Positions 1-6,339 of a stretch of DNA of 25,411 bases are shown piece after piece. The position numbers were made by a program, and so were the translations under genes. This stretch comes from Fibrobacterales bacterium. Its GTDB lineage: Bacteria > Fibrobacterota > Fibrobacteria > Fibrobacterales > Fibrobacteraceae. The notes under the pieces are model-generated. The model was not told where the DNA came from. It did no database searches and saw only the letters and a list, made by a program, of their open reading frames with translations. Position 1 is the stretch's first letter, and every line of letters begins with the position of its first letter. The stretch is taken from contig BNUP01000019.1 in the NCBI GenBank assembly GCA_025997455.1, forward strand, positions 1-25,411. The letters run 5' to 3'.

Positions 1-114
1 AAGACCTCTCTCGTTTCCATAGAGGAGTTCAAGGCACGGTTCGCCGAAACAGAACGCTGTCTGCTGATACAGAAACGCAGGAAGAAACGACCACTGCAAT
101 TAGCACCCGATTAA
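1..114 (+). CDS. C-terminal fragment of an unidentified protein, 5' end outside window
   Basis: Frame 1 is open from the first base to a TAA at 112-114 and gives 37 residues. The tail is strongly basic (a QKRRKKRP stretch close to the end), which would suit nucleic-acid contact, but no family can be recognised from so little sequence. The family A repeat starts 12 bases after the stop. It could also be a chance open frame at the edge; codon use looks coding-like but the fragment is short. Confidence 0.4.
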   Translation, partial: KTSLVSIEEFKARFAETERCLLIQKRRKKRPLQLAPD

Positions 115-126
115 CTTCGTGCGTAT

Positions 127-304
127 GGGGGTATAGGGTGTGGGGTGTGGAAAACTCGGCAGTGCGGATTTATAGAGTTGAAAGTGTAAAGTTATTACTC
201 TTTACTTTTTTCACTTTACACTCCCCTCTCCCATATTTGCACCGCCGAGTTCCCCATACCCCACACGCCACACCCCATACCCCAAAACTTTCTACCTTTC
301 CCAA
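127..304. repeat. Family A palindromic repeat, copy 1
   Basis: About 178 bp of intergenic DNA. Outer arms are heptamer-like runs: GGGGTATAGGGTGTGG on the left and their C-rich counterparts (CCCCATACCCC) on the right. Inside them AACTCGGCAGTGC pairs with GCACCGCCGAGTT with one mismatch, and an inner hairpin pairs AGTGTAAAGT with ACTTTACACT. The whole unit is therefore a long imperfect palindrome. A near-identical copy lies inverted at 3201-3381. The repeat runs into the promoter-like motif of the next gene. Confidence 0.9.
292..298 (+). promoter_or_regulatory. -10-like motif CTACCTT, possibly giving a leaderless mRNA
   Basis: CTACCTT lies six bases before the ATG at 305 and fits TAnnTT, as found before most gene starts here. 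No Shine-Dalgarno sequence fits between it and the ATG. If it is a true -10 element, transcription would start at or next to the start codon. Confidence 0.5.
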
Positions 305-700
305 ATGCAAATAGACTTTGTGCCGCACGGTAATGAACAGAATTTTTCGCTAACGGAAAGTTTTGCACCGGATTTTTTTAAGGAATTGCACTTAAAAGAT
401 AAACTCAACGGGTCATTTGTCGTCACAAAAGAAAAAGGCGGTTTTGCAATTCGCGGCACGGTCAGCGGAGTTCAGGAATTTGAGGATGCCCGCACACTTG
501 AGAATTTTGACCGTCCCTTTGAAATTGAAGTGGAAGTTATAGTTTTACGCGAGCAAGGTCTAAGCACGCAAGTCGAAGATGACGGATCGGAAGATTTTTT
601 CACCCTCAAAATTCCCCCTTCTCAAAAATTCGCCGACTTAACCGAAACCATTCGCCAACTGATAATCCTGCAAGAACCTATGATTGCGTTAAAGGAATAA
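305..700 (+). CDS. DUF177/YceD-like protein lacking the family's cysteines
   Basis: 131 residues. The pattern RTLENFDRPFEIEVEV matches the middle of the DUF177/YceD family, where a CxRCL segment is followed by a short acidic strand, and the end (DLTETIRQLIIL, then PM) matches the family's conserved C-terminal stretch. The family is linked to large-subunit or 23S rRNA biogenesis and usually sits before rpmF. Here the cysteines of the usual CxRC and terminal CxGLC motifs are absent, and no rpmF follows; a membrane protein gene starts four bases after the stop. It is first in a three-gene operon, next to the family A repeat. The family call rests on motif order only, so function is uncertain. 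Confidence 0.6.
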   Translation: MQIDFVPHGNEQNFSLTESFAPDFFKELHLKDKLNGSFVVTKEKGGFAIRGTVSGVQEFEDARTLENFDRPFEIEVEVIVLREQGLSTQVEDDGSEDFFTLKIPPSQKFADLTETIRQLIILQEPMIALKE

Positions 701-704
701 GGGT

Positions 705-1976
705 TTGAATTCGGAAAAATTCTGCCGTGCCCTCTGCTTTTTCTTTGTATTGCTGGGTATCGGTATGCGAATAGCGTTATTTGTGCGAACCGAAGATTTA
801 TATTTGGAAAATTCTTGGTCTTCCCTGACTGCTGGAATTTTGTTGTTGCCGCTTGCATACACATTTGCACTCCGTCAATTCGGTGTTCATTTTGCCTGCA
901 TATTTTTGTTTTTATTGGTATCAAATGACGGTTTATTGTATTATTCGGTGAGTTCGGAAAGGTGGATATTCGATGCATTTTTTATAGTGTTGATTTTATA
1001 CGCCTCGACAGTGAAAAAATTGTTCCTTCTCTTTTTACCGTTTTATTTTTTATATATGGTTTTGGCATTACCCGACTCCCTGCAAAATCAATATCTAAAT
1101 CTTCAAGATTCCGCAGGCATTCGTCACGGTTCGGTAATTTTTTCTCTATGGTTTAAGAACTACTTTATTCAAATTATCGGACGACACTTTATAAATTTTC
1201 ATTGGTTTGTATTTGGAGTATTTGTATGGATTAACGCTCTAATTTTTGCGGCATTGTTTGTAAGCGGGTTGTTGTTATTGCGAACTTCTTCCGTAGGCGA
1301 AAGACCTGAGCAACGGCAATTTATCTCTAATAAAAACATTTCACTTGTTGTTTTGGCATCTGTTTGCGTTTTAGCAGTTTCTTACTTTGCCAAACTGTAT
1401 CCGCTCGGAATTCCGTTTGACGATTATATGCGCATAATGCGAAATTGGGCACAGATGCAAACCGTCGGTGCAAAATATATCTTGTTTATAATGCCTATTG
1501 CATTTATTCCCGCAGCGTTTTGCATTCACAGAATTTTCTTAAAATTAAGATTACACATTTTTATAATCGTAATGAGTATTCTTGCACTGCTCGCAGTTTC
1601 GGCAAATGTGATAAGAATTACAAAAGGAATGGGAACTCCCGAAATTACCGCTGTTATGAATGAGGCAAAAAAATTTTCAAGTCCTCAAAGTTTAATTTAC
1701 CTGCCAAAATCAACACTCCCGTTTTACAAAAATTACGCGGAACACAATAACATTGAGCAACCGTATTTCGTAATAGAAAATATAACCGAAATAGAAAATG
1801 CAGATTTGCAGGATGCAATTTTTCTATTCGCCTATAATGATATTAACAGCGTTATTTTAGCGAACAAAATTACAGACCATCTGCAAAAAAATTATTCCGG
1901 CAGAATAAAAGGTTTTTCCGCAAAACAATGCGGTTTGGCGGTGGTAAAAACAACAGAGGTGAATAATTTTCTATGA
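705..1976 (+). CDS. Polytopic membrane protein, GT-C glycosyltransferase-like
   Basis: 423 residues, TTG start preceded by AAGGAATAAGGG. About nine to ten hydrophobic segments lie in residues 9-301 (for example 9-27, 40-57, 60-78, 85-122, 165-190, 207-226, 253-275, 281-301), followed by a soluble domain of about 120 residues. The first loop (LYLENSWSSL) resembles the acidic loop of GT-C mannosyltransferases of the GT39/ArnT kind, and YYSVSSERWIFD resembles their second-loop YSxExR segment, but the usual Asp-Glu pair is not intact. It would act in the inner membrane using a lipid-linked sugar. It lies four bases after the DUF177-like gene and overlaps the PHP gene by four bases, so the three are probably co-transcribed. 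The family call is inference; a non-enzymatic membrane protein is possible. Confidence 0.55.
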   Translation: MNSEKFCRALCFFFVLLGIGMRIALFVRTEDLYLENSWSSLTAGILLLPLAYTFALRQFGVHFACIFLFLLVSNDGLLYYSVSSERWIFDAFFIVLILYASTVKKLFLLFLPFYFLYMVLALPDSLQNQYLNLQDSAGIRHGSVIFSLWFKNYFIQIIGRHFINFHWFVFGVFVWINALIFAALFVSGLLLLRTSSVGERPEQRQFISNKNISLVVLASVCVLAVSYFAKLYPLGIPFDDYMRIMRNWAQMQTVGAKYILFIMPIAFIPAAFCIHRIFLKLRLHIFIIVMSILALLAVSANVIRITKGMGTPEITAVMNEAKKFSSPQSLIYLPKSTLPFYKNYAEHNNIEQPYFVIENITEIENADLQDAIFLFAYNDINSVILANKITDHLQKNYSGRIKGFSAKQCGLAVVKTTEVNNFL

Positions 1977-2776
1977 AAATTGACCTCCATTTACACACAA
2001 TTCACTCCGATGGAATGCTGTCGGTAGAAAAAGTTTTACAACTTGCAAAATCAAAAAATATCGGATGCGTTTCCATAACCGATCACGATACTTTTGCCGC
2101 ATATAACGAGGCTCCCAAAATTGCTGCCGAACTCGAACTTGAACTTATAACGGGAATAGAACTCAGTGCAACTTATAACGAAAAAGATATTCATATTTTG
2201 GGTTATTTTTGTGATACAAATAACACGGAATTTTTGCAGGCATTGAAAGTGCAGCACAACCACCGAAAAGAGCGCGTTAAAGAATCACTTGAAAAATTGC
2301 AAAATTTCGGGCATAAAATTTTATACTCACAAGTTGAAAAATACTGTTCTGGAAATTGCATAGGAAGACCGCATATTGCCCGTGCAATGTTAGAGCAAAA
2401 AATTGTTTCAACATTTGCGGAAGCGTTCGATAAATATTTGGGCGACAAAAAACTTGCATACTCACCTTTGCGCGGTTTCACTCCGCAAGAGGCGATTAAC
2501 TACATAAAAATATCAGGCGGAATTGCAGTTATGGCACACCCGGAATACACGGATTGCGATTATTTAATTCCCGATTTGGTGAAATGGGGAATTGAAGGTA
2601 TTGAGGTTTATAACTACAAAACAAAAAGCAGTGTGCAGAAATATAAAAATGTCGCACAAAAATATAATTTGGCAATAACGGGCGGCAGTGATTTTCACGC
2701 AGAAAATTGCGGCTTGTTCGGGTTTGATTTACCGTATTCTTTGGTTTCTGCCCTACGCGAACGAAAAAAATTTTGA
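1973..2776 (+). CDS. PHP-domain phosphoesterase, YciV/Rnm-like
   Basis: 267 residues. Metal-binding motifs of the PHP superfamily appear in order: DLHLHTIHSDG (H6, H8, D13), SITDHDT (H38, D39), GIELS (E63), GRPHIARAM (H134), AHPE (H189) and GGSDFH (D240, H242). The set and length fit the YciV/TrpH group. Characterised members remove the 3' phosphate from 3',5'-nucleoside bisphosphates and trim 5' ends of small RNAs with a trinuclear metal centre. The start overlaps the stop of the upstream membrane protein (ATGA), implying translational coupling. The last 82 bp overlap the 3' end of tadA on the opposite strand, so both C-termini share DNA. All expected ligands are present, so it should be active; the exact substrate is inferred from the family. 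Confidence 0.85.
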   Translation: MKIDLHLHTIHSDGMLSVEKVLQLAKSKNIGCVSITDHDTFAAYNEAPKIAAELELELITGIELSATYNEKDIHILGYFCDTNNTEFLQALKVQHNHRKERVKESLEKLQNFGHKILYSQVEKYCSGNCIGRPHIARAMLEQKIVSTFAEAFDKYLGDKKLAYSPLRGFTPQEAINYIKISGGIAVMAHPEYTDCDYLIPDLVKWGIEGIEVYNYKTKSSVQKYKNVAQKYNLAITGGSDFHAENCGLFGFDLPYSLVSALRERKKF

Positions 2777-3192
2777 AGCAATTCCGCACTCTCTTTTTCC
2801 AATAAACCGCTCTCAATTTCAACAAAATTTTGTGCTCTTTCGGTTGCCTCCGCAGCACCGCTGTTTGCACGAGTATCTTTTGCCGCAAAAACCACTTTTG
2901 AAATTCTGCTGTTGATAATTGCACCCCAGCACATTGGGCAAGGTTCCATAGTCACAAAAAGTGTCGCACCGTTTAACCGCCAATTTTGTAAATTTTTTCC
3001 CGCATCATTTATCGCCAAAATTTCTGCGTGTGCCGTTGCACTATTTTGATTTTCTATTCCGTTTCGCCCAATTCCCAAAATTTCACCGTTTCGCTCCACC
3101 ACCGCCCCAACCGGCACTTCGCCTTCCTGTGCAGCCTCCCGCGCCTCATTTAACGCCATAAGCATAAATTTTTCGGAATGAATGAGAGACAT
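2695..3192 (-). CDS. tadA: tRNA-specific adenosine deaminase
   Basis: 165 residues. The zinc-dependent deaminase signature is complete: HAE at 55-57 with the proton-shuttling glutamate, and PCPMC at 84-88 with the two zinc cysteines. N-terminal MALNEAREAAQEGEVPVGAV is typical of TadA. The enzyme converts adenosine 34 to inosine in the anticodon of tRNA-Arg(ACG). It is transcribed from the family A repeat and carries CTACCTT 11 bases before its ATG. The last 27 codons run antisense into the PHP gene; this tail is past the catalytic core and may have been gained by loss of an earlier stop. Other cytidine/deoxycytidylate deaminases are less likely because of the TadA-type core. Confidence 0.92.
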   Translation of the reverse strand: MSLIHSEKFMLMALNEAREAAQEGEVPVGAVVERNGEILGIGRNGIENQNSATAHAEILAINDAGKNLQNWRLNGATLFVTMEPCPMCWGAIINSRISKVVFAAKDTRANSGAAEATERAQNFVEIESGLLEKESAELLQNFFRSRRAETKEYGKSNPNKPQFSA

Positions 3193-3200
3193 TGCTTTTG

Positions 3201-3381
3201 GGGAAGGTAGAAAGTTTTGGGGTATGGGGTGTGGCGTGTGGGGTATGGGGAACTCGGCGGTGCAAATATGGGAGAGGGGAGTGTAAAGTGAAAAGAGTAA
3301 AGAGTAATAACTTTACACTTTCAACTCTATAAATCCGCACTGCCGAGTTTTCCACACCCCACACCCCACACCCTATACCCC
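3201..3381. repeat. Family A palindromic repeat, copy 2, inverted relative to copy 1
   Basis: The reverse complement of this segment matches 127-304 almost base for base; differences seen are one extra GGGGTGT heptamer, one substitution in the T-rich loop and a few bases at the ends. It fills the divergent intergenic region between tadA and the GGDEF gene. The plus strand holds GGGG runs spaced by TAT and by about 10 bases, enough for a four-tract G-quadruplex. Confidence 0.9.
3204..3210 (-). promoter_or_regulatory. -10-like motif CTACCTT for tadA
   Basis: On the minus strand CTACCTT ends 11 bases before the tadA ATG, inside the end of the family A repeat. The matching motif occurs in copy 1 before the gene at 305, so the repeat carries this promoter-like end with it. 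Confidence 0.45.
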
Positions 3382-3387
3382 ATTTTT

Positions 3388-3394
3388 CTACATT
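3388..3394 (+). promoter_or_regulatory. -10-like motif CTACATT for the GGDEF gene
   Basis: TTTTTCTACATT lies just beyond the family A repeat and 21 bases before the ATG at 3416. A GAGGA ribosome binding site at 3402-3406 follows it, so this transcript would have a short leader. Confidence 0.45.
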
Positions 3395-3415
3395 CCAATC
3401 TGAGGAATTTTGAAA

Positions 3416-4915
3416 ATGAAATATCGAGTTGAAGAAGCGATAGATAGAATGGAAAGGCAAACATTTTTGAATATGCCGTTGCGAAAGGCGGTATTGCTGT
3501 TCTCTGTGGCTTTTTTTGTGGCAGTTGTGGCGGTGAGCGTGGTGTCGTATTACTTTGCCATTAGGAAGACTCTGGAAGATTCCATTGCGGGCGAACTTAA
3601 TCGAATTGTGGAAACTCGAAAAATTGAACTTAGTGCGGAACTCGATAAGGAGATTTCAGTCACGCGAATTTTAGCGGACAGTCCAGTTTTGAGGGCTTAT
3701 TTTGCCGAGCCGGAGAACGATGTATATAGGCAAAGCGCGTTCAATGTGTTCCAAAGTTATAAACAATACCTTCAAGATGAGATGTTATCTTGGATAAATG
3801 TTAAGGATATGGCGTATTTTGTGAACGGGCAGTTTATGGAAAATTACGATTCCGCAAACCCGAATCACTCTTGGTTTTTCCGCACCTTGCACGATGAAAA
3901 TCCGCCGAATTTAGAAGTGGATTTTGATTACCTCAGCAGATTAACCTACGATTTTTACATAAATTTTCCCGTGTATGCAAATGAGAACGGGGTTCAAAAA
4001 GCACTCGGCGTAATTTGCAACAGGATTTCACTCACGCAGTTTATCAACTCGCTGAACCTGCCGCCCAATGTATATATTTTTGATAAAAACGGCATTATTG
4101 TCGGTGCGGCAGACCAAAAATTAGCAAAGGAGAAAAAGACACTTGCGGATTTGTTCAAAGATGACAGTCACGAAATTTTGTTGCAGGCTATGAATGCTAA
4201 AAGCAATTCAATTGAAGAATTATCTTTGAACGATTTTCGATATGCGGTGGCGAATACCGACTATTTGAATCTGTATATAGTGGCAAAGGACAGTGTCGGT
4301 TTGAACAGAATTTTATATGAGCCTACGACTTTTGTTTTCTTGTCGCTTTTAGTTTTAATGCTTATTGTCTTTGTGATTTTTAACAGGTTTATTTTCTCCG
4401 TTCTCAACCCTATGAGTAAGAAGATGCAGGTTTATATGGAGAGTTCACTTGTGGATGAACTCACAAAACTTCCGAACCGCAGATTTTTTAATACCCGAAT
4501 GCAAGATGAATGGAACCGAGCCGTGCGTGCCAAAGCCGTAATTAGTTTTTTGATGATGGATTTGGATAAGTTCAAAAATTATAACGATACTCACGGGCAT
4601 TTGGAAGGGGATTTGCTTTTGCAGCAGACGGCGGCGGTGCTCAGCAGTTGTGCAAACAGACTTTCAGATATTGCCGCACGAATAGGCGGAGAGGAATTTT
4701 GCATTCTGTTGCCGAACACCGATGTTCAAGGGGCGGCAAAGTTAGCGGAATCAATTAGAGATGCTATGGAAAGAACGCACAAAGTGACTATCAGCATCGG
4801 GATAGCGAGCATTGTCCCCAATTTGGAATATCACAACATTCGCGATTTTATGAATATGGCAGACAGAAATTTATATAAAGCGAAGAATGCGGGAAGGAAT
4901 AGGGTGGTGTGGTAA
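3416..4915 (+). CDS. Membrane-bound diguanylate cyclase with extracytoplasmic sensor
   Basis: 499 residues from the ATG at 3416, chosen over a TTG at 3410 because GAGGA (3402-3406) is spaced nine bases from it. A transmembrane helix at about 24-46 is followed by a periplasmic region of about 255 residues, shaped like a Cache-type sensor, a second helix at about 304-325, and a GGDEF domain at about 345-499. The active-site loop is GGEEF (424-428), a functional variant. RLSD at 415-418 lies exactly five residues before it and fits the inhibitory I-site for c-di-GMP feedback. It should make c-di-GMP from two GTP in response to an external ligand, which cannot be predicted. No EAL domain is fused. 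The gene is convergent with rsmG, 14 bases apart. Confidence 0.88.
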   Translation: MKYRVEEAIDRMERQTFLNMPLRKAVLLFSVAFFVAVVAVSVVSYYFAIRKTLEDSIAGELNRIVETRKIELSAELDKEISVTRILADSPVLRAYFAEPENDVYRQSAFNVFQSYKQYLQDEMLSWINVKDMAYFVNGQFMENYDSANPNHSWFFRTLHDENPPNLEVDFDYLSRLTYDFYINFPVYANENGVQKALGVICNRISLTQFINSLNLPPNVYIFDKNGIIVGAADQKLAKEKKTLADLFKDDSHEILLQAMNAKSNSIEELSLNDFRYAVANTDYLNLYIVAKDSVGLNRILYEPTTFVFLSLLVLMLIVFVIFNRFIFSVLNPMSKKMQVYMESSLVDELTKLPNRRFFNTRMQDEWNRAVRAKAVISFLMMDLDKFKNYNDTHGHLEGDLLLQQTAAVLSSCANRLSDIAARIGGEEFCILLPNTDVQGAAKLAESIRDAMERTHKVTISIGIASIVPNLEYHNIRDFMNMADRNLYKAKNAGRNRVVW

Positions 4916-4929
4916 GCGCATTACTTGAG

Positions 4930-5568
4930 TTAGTCGATAATTACCAAAGCGTATTCGTTTTCTTCAAGAGGAAGTTTGTAAAATTCCACAAGGGAAGCCG
5001 AGAGCAGAGGGTCTTTTTTTTCTCTTAATTCGTCTATGGTGCGTTTTGACTTTACAGTTAAAAAATGACCTGTTTTTTTTAGAATCGATTTTGCCTTGTT
5101 AAAATCCTCCGCAAGCGAACCGACCGCTCGGCACGAAACAAAATCCATATTTTGCAAACCTGAACTTTCGGCGGAACTTTTCACAATTTGCAAATTTTCA
5201 ATATTCAACTTTCGTTTAACCTCATTCAAAAATTCGCACCGTAATCTTCTGTTTTCCACCGCAAAAAAACTCACCGTTGGAAAATACAGTGCAAGCGGAA
5301 CAACGGGAAAACCCGCCCCCGAACCGATGTCTGTCCAATTCGTCTGTGGGGTTGGGGTTGGGGTTGGGGTAGCAAACACCAAACTATCCGCAATATGCCT
5401 CGTCAGCAGTTTTCCCTCGTCATTTTTAGAAACCAAATTCTGCTTTTTATTCTCCTCCAAAATCAGTTCGCAAAATTCCAAAATCTTTTCCAAAAATTCG
5501 TTCCCGATTTGCAAACCCCGCTCCTCTGCAAAGGTGCGAAAAAGTTCAATATTTTTATTACTTTTCAT
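4930..5568 (-). CDS. rsmG: 16S rRNA (guanine-527 N7) methyltransferase
   Basis: 212 residues, usual family length. The SAM-binding motif DIGSGAGFP lies at 80-88, preceded by the N-terminal signature (NLVS at 44-47, RHIADSL at 57-63), and the SCRAVGSL stretch follows; together these are diagnostic of RsmG/GidB. It methylates N7 of G527 in the 530 loop of 16S rRNA. A threonine-proline run (residues 67-76) just before the SAM motif is encoded by a perfect 6-base repeat and is not a family feature. Its start overlaps the tsaB end by 11 bases, making it the last gene of mscS-tsaB-rsmG. The repeat lies in a surface segment, so activity is probably kept. Confidence 0.92.
   Translation of the reverse strand: MKSNKNIELFRTFAEERGLQIGNEFLEKILEFCELILEENKKQNLVSKNDEGKLLTRHIADSLVFATPTPTPTPQTNWTDIGSGAGFPVVPLALYFPTVSFFAVENRRLRCEFLNEVKRKLNIENLQIVKSSAESSGLQNMDFVSCRAVGSLAEDFNKAKSILKKTGHFLTVKSKRTIDELREKKDPLLSASLVEFYKLPLEENEYALVIID
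5348..5369 (+). repeat. (GGGGTT)3GGGG microsatellite inside rsmG
   Basis: Four G4 tracts separated by TT on the plus strand, which is the template strand of rsmG. It is a perfect hexamer repeat with the unit of Tetrahymena telomeres and fits the intramolecular G-quadruplex pattern. Unit gain or loss would add or remove Thr-Pro pairs without changing the frame. Confidence 0.9.
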
Positions 5569-6337
5569 AGGGATTTACTATATAATTCGCCTTCTGTATT
5601 CTGCTCGGAGTCAAAGTAGGAATAAGCCGAACAAACGGTGTAATCGGAAGGTTTTCGTGGGTTTGCGGAGGGGAGTCAAATTGAACCAATTCTTCCCGAC
5701 CGTTTTCCCAAACATAATAATAATTTGCACGGGCGTGTAAAATCGGCTTTGGCGTGTGCATAGAAAGTGCGTGCAAAGTGGAAACTCCATACAAATTCCG
5801 TTTTTTAGCAAAACAAAAACCCTCACAAAATGCTATTCCCGCCCGAATGCCCGTGAAACTTCCCGGACCGAGAGTGACTAAAACCGATTTTATATTATTG
5901 GGCGATATAGTAGGCTCTGACGAACTCGTTAAGAGTTCGTCAGAGCCTACTAAGCGACACGGACGAACTGTGTTTTTATGCAAATTTAAGGGGTTTTCTG
6001 CCATTGGAATATACAGATTATCACAATTTCTTTTTAATGGGGCAGATATGCTTATTGTCCGCCATTGTTTATACAGATTATCACGACTCCTTTTTAATTG
6101 GGCGGCTATACTTATTGCCGTCGTCTCAGAAGAATTCCTTGTTTTATGAGATAAAGTTTGGGGGAGTTCTTCTGAGATCACTATATCGCACGACTCGTAA
6201 AGTTTATCAAGAAGAACCGCAATCTCCTCACCTCTCGCATTCGGCTCATTCAACTCCGATACCGTCTCAAAATCCGTGGAATACAACCCAAGCATCACTC
6301 CTATGCGCGAACAATCGACCGCAAGAATGAGTTCCAT
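5558..6337 (-). CDS. tsaB: TsaB, tRNA t6A synthesis protein, with a 92-residue in-frame insertion
   Basis: 259 residues. The N-terminal ASKHA strand (MELILAVDCS) and the signature GPGSFTG (157-163) followed by IRAGIAF identify TsaB, partner of TsaD and TsaE in threonylcarbamoylation of adenosine 37 of ANN-decoding tRNAs. Residues 53-144 are foreign: they come from a family B element with two 20-residue repeats (75-94 and 95-114) from family C inside it. Removing them joins SCDI to SPNNIKSV, the normal loop before the signature, and leaves 167 residues; the C-terminal half is short for the family. The start is two bases after mscS, and the end overlaps rsmG. Since tsaB is generally essential in bacteria that depend on this route, the enlarged protein is likely functional, which is inference. 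Confidence 0.88.
   Translation of the reverse strand: MELILAVDCSRIGVMLGLYSTDFETVSELNEPNARGEEIAVLLDKLYESCDIVISEELPQTLSHKTRNSSETTAISIAAQLKRSRDNLYKQWRTISISAPLKRNCDNLYIPMAENPLNLHKNTVRPCRLVGSDELLTSSSEPTISPNNIKSVLVTLGPGSFTGIRAGIAFCEGFCFAKKRNLYGVSTLHALSMHTPKPILHARANYYYVWENGREELVQFDSPPQTHENLPITPFVRLIPTLTPSRIQKANYIVNPYEK
5906..6185 (-). mobile_element. Family B mini-element inserted in tsaB, with nested family C units
   Basis: Bounded by TATAGTA (5906-5912) and CACTATA (6179-6185). Low-coordinate hairpin: GGCTCTGACGAACTC and its exact complement around a short loop. High-coordinate hairpin: CTCAGAAGAATTCC paired with GGAGTTCTTCTGAG. A core (GCGACACGGACGAACTG, then TTTTTATGCAAATTTAA) is shared with the other copies. 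Two family C units sit between the core and the GCCGTCGTCT segment. Counting TATA as duplicated target, the net gain is 276 bp, or 92 codons. Seen in tsaB sense, it has the orientation of the copies at 18855 and 20042. Confidence 0.88.
6000..6119. repeat. Family C tandem, two units of about 60 bp
   Basis: Two copies of a 60 bp unit (ATACAGATTATCAC at 6011 and again at 6071, followed by CTTTTTAAT and CTTATTG). The reverse complement matches the tandem at 25186-25310. In the tsaB frame each unit is 20 codons without a stop and gives related 20-residue peptides containing LKR and DNLY. Confidence 0.9.
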
Positions 6338-6339
6338 AA

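Noticed and set aside
127..304. Heptamer arrays considered as a CRISPR array or origin
   Set aside because: Units are about 7 bp without spacers, no cas genes are near, and there is no dnaA or DnaA-box cluster.
622..978. Minus-strand open frame of 118 codons
   Set aside because: Shadow of the DUF177-like and membrane protein genes, with no recognisable motif.
300..3200. Block between family A copies considered as a composite transposon
   Set aside because: It carries housekeeping genes and no transposase, and family A copies occur elsewhere without flanking a unit.
5096..5740. Plus-strand open frame of 214 codons antisense to rsmG and tsaB
   Set aside because: Both opposite genes are clearly real; the peptide looks like a low-complexity antisense translation without domains.
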